A DNA stretch of 64,000 nt from positions 310,001-374,000 of the forward strand of contig JAHBTX010000005.1 of NCBI GenBank assembly GCA_019638395.1, in the 5' to 3' direction. The notes below the pieces were generated by a model that was not told the origin of the DNA, searched no databases, and was given only the letters and a program-made list of their open reading frames with translations. Each line of letters begins with the position of its first letter. The stretch's first letter is position 1. Source of the stretch: Cyclobacteriaceae bacterium (GTDB taxonomy: Bacteria; Bacteroidota; Bacteroidia; Cytophagales; Cyclobacteriaceae). Positions 45,946 through 54,041 of the stretch are shown here, piece after piece. A program made the translations under genes and the position numbers.

Positions 45946-46101
45946 TTGTAAATAGGATTAATCTGATTTATCTCGATTAACATGCTCCAGCGGAGCATCC
46001 TGTTTGTAAAAAACTTAGTAAGCATCAAAAGCATGTCGCCTGCACGTGTAATTGAAATGCAACCCGTTCAGCGACATAACGCACGAGTTGATTTTGTGAA
46101 A
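45946..46101. repeat. Intergenic repeat unit, copy B1
   Basis: A 156-bp copy of the unit at 38088, with a handful of differences. It is preceded by a shorter hairpin, GCTCC-ATC-GGAGC (45930-45942), carrying ACAAACAGG on its left in mirror orientation to the CCTGTTTGT of the main hairpin (45982-45998). Confidence 0.85.
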
Positions 46102-47189
46102 GCTTGTTACAATGGCCCGCAACGGTGTCGGAAAACTGAATGCAGCCCTTGTAAATAGGATTAACCTGATTTATCTCGATTAACATGCTCCAGCGGAGCA
46201 TCCTGTTTGTAAAAACTTAGTAAGCATCAAGAGCATGTCGCCTGCGCACGTAATTGAAATGCAACCTGTTCAGCGACATAACGCACGAGTTGATTTTGTG
46301 AAAATCTATCTTGTCGCAAATCCTAACTAATGGACTTCTAAAAATTCCTGATCGTATTTAAATCATGAAATTGAAGAAATCCCAACCGCACTCCCACCGT
46401 AACTTCATGCGTTGTAAACTGTGTGCCTACCGATTTTCCCGTAGGCAACTCAAACACATACGCAAACCGCAGGTTATCGCCCAGGTTAATTTGTGCAAAG
46501 GCCCCATAGGTAGTAAGGTTTCGTGTAAACAACCCCAGCGAGTAACTATCATCTACTTTGAGCGATGCCGCATAATCCATTGATACAGGGGCCCCACTTA
46601 CCAGGCGCGCCATTACCCACGGCTTTACTTTTATGCGATACGAAAGTTGAAACACATAGGCCGCCAGGGCATACGCATGTTGGTTATACAAACTGGTGCT
46701 GTATGCTTCAACGGTGGTGGTGGCCTTTAGCAGTTTAGGAACCGAAAGACCAACCATAAATTTTTCGCTGCGCAAAATTAAGCCCGTACCCAAATTGGGC
46801 TTCCATTCGCTTTGGTTCGCAAACTTCCCATCGGCCGGGTCGAACAGTACCTGGGCGTAATCGGTTTGGTAGTTAATTATACCCCCCTGCAAACCAAATG
46901 AAAGTTTAACATCGGTACTCAGTGGCAAATGATAGCCATAGGTAAATATGGCTTCGGTGGTTTTGTCGGCCCCCACTCTATCTTGCAACACAATTAAACC
47001 GGCACCCATTCTATTGTTGTTAAGTGCCAGGTGTGCGTTGGCATTCATGGTTACAGGGCTGCCTTCAAAACCAGCCCACTGTTTCCGATACACAACGGAA
47101 GCCGAAAAATCTGTTGTGCTACCCGAATAGGCCGGATTAATCAACAACGGATTATTTATGTATTGAGAATAAAGTGGGTCTTGTTGGGC
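46086..47189. repeat. Long near-identical duplicate tract, copy B
   Basis: Partner of 38025-39128. Its right edge lies at the codons for the signal-peptide end of PorP/SprF, its left edge in the noncoding repeat. Confidence 0.92.
46149..46303. repeat. Intergenic repeat unit, copy B2
   Basis: The 155-bp unit follows copy B1 at a period of about 203 bp and matches the copy at 38088 except for one base. Its hairpin is at 46185-46201. The 495-bp gap between the regulator pseudogene and PorP/SprF copy B is essentially filled by these two units. Confidence 0.88.
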
Positions 47190-47240
47190 CATCGCGGTAA
47201 GTGATACAAACACTAACAGCGCAGTTAAAAATCTTTTCAT
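46338..47240 (-). CDS. PorP/SprF family T9SS-associated outer-membrane protein, copy B
   Basis: The 300-residue protein has its own signal peptide (MKRFLTALLVFVSLTAMA) but the same mature sequence as copy A from QQDPLYSQYINN to the C-terminus. It would sit in the outer membrane and help export and hold the type-B cargo encoded 4 bp upstream. Because the two cargos differ while the two PorP/SprF proteins do not, one PorP/SprF type must serve both cargos. Confidence 0.95.
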   Translation of the reverse strand: MKRFLTALLVFVSLTAMAQQDPLYSQYINNPLLINPAYSGSTTDFSASVVYRKQWAGFEGSPVTMNANAHLALNNNRMGAGLIVLQDRVGADKTTEAIFTYGYHLPLSTDVKLSFGLQGGIINYQTDYAQVLFDPADGKFANQSEWKPNLGTGLILRSEKFMVGLSVPKLLKATTTVEAYSTSLYNQHAYALAAYVFQLSYRIKVKPWVMARLVSGAPVSMDYAASLKVDDSYSLGLFTRNLTTYGAFAQINLGDNLRFAYVFELPTGKSVGTQFTTHEVTVGVRLGFLQFHDLNTIRNF

Positions 47241-47244
47241 AACA

Positions 47245-49518
47245 TCAACGCTTTAGTGTAATAAAACCCGTTTTTGTTTGTCCTTGTAAGAATTCTATTT
47301 TATAGTAATAGGTGCCAGAAGGAAGCTCCTTTCCAGAATTAGTTTGTCCTGTAAATACCCGCGATACATTATTATAGTTTTCTGTTTCAAAAACCAAATC
47401 GCCCCAACGGTTGTAGATAAATACTTTGTTTTGCGCAGCACCTTCCACTACATCAATGTATTTGATAAAAAAAGAATCGTTAATGCCATTACCATCAGGT
47501 GTAATACCATTAAACACCACTACCTCACCCACCACATTTATATCAATAACCTGTTGGGTGCACGCCCCAGCTAAATCACAAACCTGCAAGGTAATTCTAT
47601 CAACCCCGGTAAAAGCATTACCCGAATAATCTACTTGCAGAAAATAAGCGGCATCAATAAATGCCGACACCCCGCGTGCAGTTTGGTTGTTGATAACGGT
47701 AAGAGAATTAAAATCGATGTTGTTATCCGCATCGGTTACCAGTTGTGTAAGATCAATTTGCAACACTCCTTCGATTTGCGAGGCAAGCGGTGCTGGGTTG
47801 ATAACGGGAGGTTGATTATTGGGGATCGTACCACAAGGTGGTGTTAGTACAGTTACTACTACCGGATCGGAAGGAAAACTCGGACAACTTGCACCAGCAG
47901 TTTTTACAACCAAAAAGAAAACCCCGGTTTGGCTAACTGTTATTGCTTGCGTAGTTGCTCCGTTCGACCATTGGTATTGAAAGCCCGTTGGTCCGGATAA
48001 CTCGACAGAGCCGGTTCCGCATATCGTTGTGTTACCCGTAACGGTGATAACCGGTTTTACCGGAGCATCAATAACACTTACTTCAACTGCATCCGACATT
48101 TCACTCAAGCAGGTTCCGTTTCCTGTTTGAACCGAGTACGATCCATCTGCTGTTACCAGAATCTGTTGGGTAGTTTCACCACTTGACCATAAGTATGTAT
48201 TGAATCCGGCCGGTGCCGAAAGAAAAACAAAACTGCCCTCGCAAAAACTAATGTTACCCGATGGGTTAATTGTTGGTTTGGAAATAGTAGTTACAGTTGC
48301 CGTTACTGTAACACGGGCACTTTCGCAGGAAGTTGAAGCATCAAAAATACTTACAAAATAATTACGGGAAGCCGTAAGTGTGGGCGTTACAAACGATGCT
48401 CCTGTAAATACCAGATCATTTAAAACCGGATCGCTATACCAACGGTAAACCTGCGACCCTGTTGCTCCACTGGCTGTAAGCGTTAATGTTCCCGCATTGC
48501 ATCGTGATTGATTAGCTGCTGTTGGCGATGGCGGAGGTGTACAATTGGAAACAGTAAACAATGAAGTAGCTATATCGCTCCAATAACCTTTATTATCTTT
48601 TACACGAACACTCAATACATGATTACCGGAAGTAACACCGGTAAGATCAATTGCTATTGGCTGATCAACCACAGCGGCCGGAGTAAAACTTACTGTTGAT
48701 GCTGCTCCATAACCCGGATCGGCATCAATAAAATATTCGATGCGGGTTATGTTTTGCGCCTGAAGTGCAAGTGTTGGTAAAATATAAAACTGCCCCTGGT
48801 AGCCGTGACTCCATGCGGCTGGAATCGAGTTGCTTTTATACCTGATCTTTATCGTATGAAATCCTGCTGGTAATCCTATAAGCGGAATAGCAAATGAATT
48901 TACCTGGCTACCACCTGCTGTAATTGGAATTACAGTTCCATTTCCTTGTCCGGGATCAGTATCAAAAAAATACTCAGCCCGTGTTAATTCAACGGCACCT
49001 GGTAATGCTACTGGCGGAACGATATAAAAAGTTTGTACCTGCACAATCGACCAGCGCCCGGTATTATCGCGCATTCTTACGTGCAGGGTATGAAACCCAG
49101 CCGTTAATGAACCTAATGGCACTGTAAATGATTGCGCGATAGATCCTGCTGGTGTTATCGGAATGTTTATTCCATTTCCGTTACCGGGATCGGTATCAAA
49201 AAAGTACTCGGCTCGTGTTAGCGTTGTGGCTGATGTCGTAGTAATAGGAGGAACAATATAAAATGCCTGGTACATGGCATGGCTCCAGAAACCAGTGCTG
49301 GTAGATCGCGATCGAACCCCCAGCACATGAAAGCCTGATGTTAGCGAAGTGGTAGGGATTGTAAAATTTAAATTTACCGATGCCGCTGGAGCAGTAACCG
49401 TTATGGCGGTACCATTTCCCGGGCCGGGGTCAACATCAATAAAATATTCAGCCCGGTTTATTACCTGGGCATTTGCCGCTATGGTTACCACAACAAACAA
49501 AATGAAGGTTGCTCGCAT
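47245..49518 (-). CDS. Repeat-rich T9SS type-B cargo protein, copy B
   Basis: From the ATG at 49518 there are about 757 residues. The signal peptide (MRATFILFVVVTIAANA) is clean. Four repeats follow, each with AEYFxDxDPGxGNG and FHxLxVRxR (the last is IEYFIDADPGYGAAS). Then come an Ig-like domain (CTPPPSPTAANQSRCNAGTLTLTA), two PKD-like modules (FNTYLWSSGETTQQI and FQYQWSNGATTQAI), a cadherin-like stretch, and the type-B sorting domain ending FNGITPDGNGINDSFFIKYIDVVEGAAQNK to GFITLKR. It is homologous to copy A but clearly diverged and one repeat and one module shorter. Confidence 0.93.
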   Translation of the reverse strand: MRATFILFVVVTIAANAQVINRAEYFIDVDPGPGNGTAITVTAPAASVNLNFTIPTTSLTSGFHVLGVRSRSTSTGFWSHAMYQAFYIVPPITTTSATTLTRAEYFFDTDPGNGNGINIPITPAGSIAQSFTVPLGSLTAGFHTLHVRMRDNTGRWSIVQVQTFYIVPPVALPGAVELTRAEYFFDTDPGQGNGTVIPITAGGSQVNSFAIPLIGLPAGFHTIKIRYKSNSIPAAWSHGYQGQFYILPTLALQAQNITRIEYFIDADPGYGAASTVSFTPAAVVDQPIAIDLTGVTSGNHVLSVRVKDNKGYWSDIATSLFTVSNCTPPPSPTAANQSRCNAGTLTLTASGATGSQVYRWYSDPVLNDLVFTGASFVTPTLTASRNYFVSIFDASTSCESARVTVTATVTTISKPTINPSGNISFCEGSFVFLSAPAGFNTYLWSSGETTQQILVTADGSYSVQTGNGTCLSEMSDAVEVSVIDAPVKPVITVTGNTTICGTGSVELSGPTGFQYQWSNGATTQAITVSQTGVFFLVVKTAGASCPSFPSDPVVVTVLTPPCGTIPNNQPPVINPAPLASQIEGVLQIDLTQLVTDADNNIDFNSLTVINNQTARGVSAFIDAAYFLQVDYSGNAFTGVDRITLQVCDLAGACTQQVIDINVVGEVVVFNGITPDGNGINDSFFIKYIDVVEGAAQNKVFIYNRWGDLVFETENYNNVSRVFTGQTNSGKELPSGTYYYKIEFLQGQTKTGFITLKR

Positions 49519-49540
49519 AACCACCAATCGTTGTTAAGAA

Positions 49541-50677
49541 TTAATTGTTTACGGTTGCTTTCACATTTACATTCAGCGTTCCGTTAACGGGTACGGTTGC
49601 ATTTTGAATGTTAAGTTCGGTAACCTGTGGAATGGGAGGCATGGGGCTTGTATCGTAACCCGACCCAACTGCACCTCCACTCGGAAATGGATAAGAGCCA
49701 CCATATATTCCTATATCTGTTCCATCAGTAGCTGCATTTTTTCCTACGGAACCCGCCTGAAGTCGATAGTTGGCGGTGGCTACGTAGCCATTAAAATTTG
49801 ATACCGCAGCGTACAGGGGATCGACACCAACAAAATTACCCGCACCAAAGTTACTACCACCACCGGTGCCCGTAAATGTGTTAATAAAACTATTGGCCGG
49901 AGTATAGGATGAAGGATCTGCTATTGTGCTTTGATTGGAGATGTTATTATTAAAGGTACACAGTACCGGACCGGTGCCACCACCATAAAAAACGGTACCC
50001 GTAGTGCGGGTAAAAATGTTATTGGTAATAATTATGTTATAAATCTGAAAAAGATTATTAGCACCTAGAAACAGGTTATGATCAACAATTATTGAATTAC
50101 TATTGAACCCATAGAGGTAGGTGTTTGTGTTTGAAAAAATATTGTTGGCTATTATAATATTAGTTGCCGATTGTGAAGTTCGGGAGTTCGCACCACCATA
50201 TATATATGAGTCAAAAATGTTATTGTAAAATGTCCAACCATCGGCATAGGCCGTAGGCGATCCTCCGGCCATGTTTATATAGCTTGTAAACCGACAACGG
50301 AAAACACGAATGTTGTTGCTCATTAATCCGGTAATATCCAACCGGCTGGTTAGAATTCCGGTTAGAACACTACCGGTTGCATTATTTACGCCTGTATCGC
50401 GAAACAAATCAATGTTGGCAATATTGGTAGGTTGCCCGAATTGATTATTCGGATTATACCCCGCACCAATAATTACCAATCGTTTATTAATGGAAATGGC
50501 AGGGTATTGAAAAGGGGAGCCATATATATAGATCGTATCACCATTTACCGATGCGGATTGAGCCGCTGCAAAAGTGGTAAACTGTGCCGGCCGGGTAGGG
50601 TTGTTACTTACAGTACGCACCGTAGCAAATGTGGTAGTGCATGCGAATAAAGTTGCTATTACAAGTATCTTACGCAT
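49541..50677 (-). CDS. Exported parallel beta-helix protein, copy B
   Basis: The 378-residue protein has a signal peptide (MRKILVIATLFACTTTFA) and the same mature start as copy A (TVRTVSNNPTRPAQFTTFAAAQSASVNGDTIYIYGSP). Asparagine-rich rungs follow (NIIIANNIFSNTN, IIVDHNLFLGANN and NIIITNNIFTRTTG), and a C-terminal strand segment LNIQNATVPVNGTLNVNVKATVNN. It lies 12 bp after a lipoprotein gene and 22 bp before cargo copy B, so all four are one operon. Role unknown, presumably on the cell surface or in the periplasm with the cargo. Confidence 0.86.
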   Translation of the reverse strand: MRKILVIATLFACTTTFATVRTVSNNPTRPAQFTTFAAAQSASVNGDTIYIYGSPFQYPAISINKRLVIIGAGYNPNNQFGQPTNIANIDLFRDTGVNNATGSVLTGILTSRLDITGLMSNNIRVFRCRFTSYINMAGGSPTAYADGWTFYNNIFDSYIYGGANSRTSQSATNIIIANNIFSNTNTYLYGFNSNSIIVDHNLFLGANNLFQIYNIIITNNIFTRTTGTVFYGGGTGPVLCTFNNNISNQSTIADPSSYTPANSFINTFTGTGGGSNFGAGNFVGVDPLYAAVSNFNGYVATANYRLQAGSVGKNAATDGTDIGIYGGSYPFPSGGAVGSGYDTSPMPPIPQVTELNIQNATVPVNGTLNVNVKATVNN

Positions 50678-50689
50678 ATTCCTGTTGTT

Positions 50690-51202
50690 TTATTCTTTTA
50701 CTTTAAAACTCATTTCTGTAACAATTTCTGAGTCGCTGTTTTTATCAAACACGCGCACTTTGCACAAATAAGAATTACCTGCTTGCATAGGGTTGCCTAC
50801 CGTTATGGAACCCCGCAAAACCGATGCGGCTTCCGGGTCAAAACCTTCGGTGTAAGAACTGAAAAGATCGGCTTCATTTAATATAAAAGCCCCGCTTGCA
50901 TCCGTAACTTCAATGGAAAGACCCGGAAAGGCTTTGCCTTCCTTCAAAGTATAATTTTCAATTCCTTCATATACAATCGAGAATTTGCTTTCGAGCGAAA
51001 GCTCGTTATCACGCAGCTGATTGTCTTCTGCGTCAACTACGTAAACATTTTCCACGGCAAAACCAGAGTAGGCTGTTTTGGCTCCGGTAGAAAGATCGGC
51101 CTTTACGCCTTTGGAAAACCCAACGCTAAAACCCGAACCACCAGAGTTGGAGCAGGCGGCTGCAAACACAAGTATAATCGCGAGGGTAGAAATTGATTTC
51201 AT
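50690..51202 (-). CDS. Lipoprotein of unknown function heading module B
   Basis: From the ATG at 51202 the protein has 170 residues with the signal MKSISTLAIILVFAAAC and a lipobox at AAAC, followed by a serine- and glycine-rich linker. The mature domain is beta-rich (VENVYVVDAEDNQLRDNELSLESKFSIVYEGIENYTLKEGKAFPGLSIEVTDASGAF). No family recognised. There is no counterpart in module A. Confidence 0.75.
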   Translation of the reverse strand: MKSISTLAIILVFAAACSNSGGSGFSVGFSKGVKADLSTGAKTAYSGFAVENVYVVDAEDNQLRDNELSLESKFSIVYEGIENYTLKEGKAFPGLSIEVTDASGAFILNEADLFSSYTEGFDPEAASVLRGSITVGNPMQAGNSYLCKVRVFDKNSDSEIVTEMSFKVKE

Positions 51203-51426
51203 TTTGAGAATGCTTAAAGTATTTCGAAAAGGGCAATGCTTACGCTGAGCCAAAGTAAGTGTAGCCGGTGAAGTTATCCTTCCCCTTAAAAGGGGATTTT
51301 AGTTAGTTTTAGTTATTGGGTTTTACTTTTAAACCTGGCAAGGCATCACCAAAAAAGGGGATTTTTAATTATTTATAAACTAATCACCACTAACAGGCGA
51401 TGTGATTAATGTAATTTCGCTTTGCA

Positions 51427-53421
51427 ATGCTTTTACGATTTTTCGTTTTCATAATTCTATTCGCGCTGGTTACCACTTCTGGCTATAGCCAGGCCGGGCA
51501 GCAAACTTACCTGGATAGTTTATTAACCCTAACCAGAAAAAAGAACCCCGATAGTACTTTGGTTGCAGCGCTTGAAGAAGTGCAACGATTTTATTTTAAC
51601 CGGGGTGTGTATGATTCAACACTCAAGTATGCCTGGCGTGCATTGCCACTTGCCAAAAAGCTGAAGCTCAAAAGAAAGGCAGCAAAAATTAACTTCATCA
51701 TTGGGTTATCTTATACCAACAAAACCCAATACGATAGTGCCGAACTTTACTTACAAGAAGCTTTACTATATGTACCGGTTATCCAGGATACCATTTTAGA
51801 AGTTAACACCTACAATGCGCTATCTAAACTTTACGCATTTCAAACAGATTATACCACGGCCATGGAGTATCTGATGTTAGCTACAACCCGGATTGATCAG
51901 GCTTCATCTCCAAAGGTTAAAGATTTTTTACCCATGACTTATGGTAACATTGGCAACACCCTGATTGCCGAAGGCCAATTGCAAAAAGGAAATGACTATT
52001 TACAGAAGGCCTTGCTTTTACGGGGCTACCCCGATGAGCATCGATTTAGATTATTTATTTATCTGGATGTTTTTAGTGTTTATATGAAACAAAATAATAT
52101 ACCATTAGCTAAAGTACAATTAGATTCTGCTGTTGCACTTAGTCTTAAAATAAACAACGTAGTGGCCAACTCTATAGTGGCCAACAACGAGGGCTTCTAC
52201 TATCAAACTATTAACGATACAAAAAATGCCCTAAAAGCTTATATGAAGTCTTACCAGCTGAGCGATAGCACCGGTAACGATTATCAAAAATCGGAGGTTG
52301 GGGTAAACATTGGCTACCTGTATTTGCAGCAAAAAAAATATCCGCAAGCTGAACAGCTTGCTCAAGAGGCAATGGTATTGGGGAAAAGGTTCAAAAATTT
52401 AAAAGTGGTAGCCGATGCATATGAAATTTTAAAAGATATTGAAACTAACACCGGAAACCTTAGCCGTGCTTTACACTATGCCGAATTAAATAAGATATAT
52501 TCAGACAGTGCTACCAACTCAGAAACACAAAAACTCATTCTCTCGCTGGAGTCGAGGTATCAACATCAGAAAAAGGAGAGTGAGATTGCCAATCTTACTA
52601 ACCTGGCCACACAAAGAGAGTTAGAGGTAGTAAAACGAAACCGGCTGCTGGTTGGGGGTGGGATTTTTAGTTGTGCCGCATTATTGATCTTAGGATTGTT
52701 ATACAAGAATAGTCGCCAACGCCAGTTGCTGGCTGAACACAAGCAATCTTTACAACGCGAGCGCATAAAATTTTTAGAAGGTCAGCAGCAGGTAGCCACC
52801 TTACAAGGCATATTAAAAGGCCAGGATGAAGAGCGGGGCCGGTTAGCGAAAGATCTGCACGATGGCCTGGGGGGGTTATTGTCCGGTGTAAAATTTTCAC
52901 TTACCAATATGAAATCGAACGTTGTATTAGATGCCGAAAGCGCTTTAGTGTTTGAGCGATCGTTGGATATGCTTGACAATTCCATTTCCGAACTCAGGCG
53001 CGTAGCCCATAACATGATGCCGGAAGTACTGGTAAAGTTTGGGTTACAGGAAGCTCTCAAAAGTTATTGCGACTCCATACAACAATCAGGAATATTTAAA
53101 ATCGAATTTCAATCGCTTGGTAACGAAATTCGTGTGGCCTCCAATACCGAAATAATTTTATACCGGATTGTGCAGGAACTACTCAACAATGTATCTAAAT
53201 ATGCCAAAGCTTCTACCGTTTTGGTGCAGTTGGCTTTTCATGAAAATGAAATCAGCATTACGGTAGAAGACAATGGCGTTGGGTTTGATGTTAACAAAAC
53301 ACAACAATCTACAGGAGCCGGCTGGAATAACATTCGCTCGCGTGTGGAGTACTTGCGTGGTACGGTAGATGTAACTTCTGGAGCAACCGGAACTTCTGTT
53401 CATCTTCATATCCCTGTTTAA
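51427..53421 (+). CDS. TPR sensor histidine kinase, module B
   Basis: The 664-residue protein has a signal/anchor (MLLRFFVFIILFALVTTSGYS), TPR-like repeats in 30-390 and a membrane segment near 410-428 (GGGIFSCAALLILGLLY). A coiled coil follows, then HisKA_3 with RLAKDLHDGLGGLLSGVKFSL (phospho-acceptor His478). HATPase_c has QELLNNVSKYAKAS and VEDNGVGFDV. It is homologous to the kinase of module A with the same layout. The regulator gene begins 2 bp later. The upstream gap carries two AAAAGGGGATTTT repeats (51288 and 51353). Confidence 0.93.
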   Translation: MLLRFFVFIILFALVTTSGYSQAGQQTYLDSLLTLTRKKNPDSTLVAALEEVQRFYFNRGVYDSTLKYAWRALPLAKKLKLKRKAAKINFIIGLSYTNKTQYDSAELYLQEALLYVPVIQDTILEVNTYNALSKLYAFQTDYTTAMEYLMLATTRIDQASSPKVKDFLPMTYGNIGNTLIAEGQLQKGNDYLQKALLLRGYPDEHRFRLFIYLDVFSVYMKQNNIPLAKVQLDSAVALSLKINNVVANSIVANNEGFYYQTINDTKNALKAYMKSYQLSDSTGNDYQKSEVGVNIGYLYLQQKKYPQAEQLAQEAMVLGKRFKNLKVVADAYEILKDIETNTGNLSRALHYAELNKIYSDSATNSETQKLILSLESRYQHQKKESEIANLTNLATQRELEVVKRNRLLVGGGIFSCAALLILGLLYKNSRQRQLLAEHKQSLQRERIKFLEGQQQVATLQGILKGQDEERGRLAKDLHDGLGGLLSGVKFSLTNMKSNVVLDAESALVFERSLDMLDNSISELRRVAHNMMPEVLVKFGLQEALKSYCDSIQQSGIFKIEFQSLGNEIRVASNTEIILYRIVQELLNNVSKYAKASTVLVQLAFHENEISITVEDNGVGFDVNKTQQSTGAGWNNIRSRVEYLRGTVDVTSGATGTSVHLHIPV

Positions 53422-53423
53422 AA

Positions 53424-54038
53424 ATGACACCCCGCATCTTTATAGTGGACGATCACCCGATGGTAGTAGAAGGTATGCGCAGCATGTTGCAACAACTACC
53501 TAGTGTAGAAGTTTGTGGCCATGCTACCAACGCCCGCTCCTGCATGGGTTATTTCGTTAACAACACAGCTGATATCGTGCTGCTGGACATTAACCTGCCC
53601 GATGAGAGTGGTATTGATGTATGCAAACTTTTGTTACAGCAAAAACCGGGGCTTAAGATAATCGCACTCACCAACTTCGATCAACTCACGTACATCCAAC
53701 GCATGAAGGATGCAGGAGCCAAAGGATATTTATTAAAAAATTCCACGCTCGATGAAATTGAGCAGGCAATTGTTGCCATCATGAACGGGCAAGAGTATTG
53801 GTTAGGCCGCGATAACCTGCGCGATTCGTTAAAAGATAATAATCAGCTTTTGCTAACCCGAAGAGAAGTGGAAGTGTTGAAACTGATTGCCGAAGGACTA
53901 ACCAACCCGGAAATTGCCGATAAACTATTTGTTAGTGCCAGTACAATCGATTCGCATCGTAAAAGTTTAATCTCAAAGTTGCAGGTAAAAAATACCGCTG
54001 CTTTAATCCGAACAGCCCTTGAAAATAAAATCATCTAA
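53424..54038 (+). CDS. LuxR-type response regulator, module B
   Basis: The 204-residue protein has a receiver domain with Asp9, Asp10 and phospho-acceptor Asp55 (DIVLLDINLPDESG) and Lys in YLLKNS. An intact LuxR helix-turn-helix follows (LTRREVEVLKLIAEGLTNPEIADKLFVSASTIDSHRKSLISKLQVKNTAALIRTALENKII). It is the cognate partner of the kinase 2 bp upstream, and the next gene starts 3 bp later, giving a three-gene operon. It is probably the only regulator of its kind left intact in the two modules. Confidence 0.94.
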   Translation: MTPRIFIVDDHPMVVEGMRSMLQQLPSVEVCGHATNARSCMGYFVNNTADIVLLDINLPDESGIDVCKLLLQQKPGLKIIALTNFDQLTYIQRMKDAGAKGYLLKNSTLDEIEQAIVAIMNGQEYWLGRDNLRDSLKDNNQLLLTRREVEVLKLIAEGLTNPEIADKLFVSASTIDSHRKSLISKLQVKNTAALIRTALENKII

Positions 54039-54041
54039 GCA

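Noticed and set aside
45804-46034. 76-codon minus-strand frame between the regulator and the repeat
   Set aside because: It spans the hidden C-terminus of the frameshifted regulator and the noncoding repeat, with no signal or family feature.
45920-46303. Possible CRISPR array from tandem repeats
   Set aside because: Only two 155-bp units with a 203-bp period are present, far longer than CRISPR repeats, and no cas gene is nearby.
38000-47200. Composite transposon flanked by the long repeats
   Set aside because: There is no transposase, no terminal inverted repeats, and the repeats contain a whole functional gene. Duplication with conversion explains it better.
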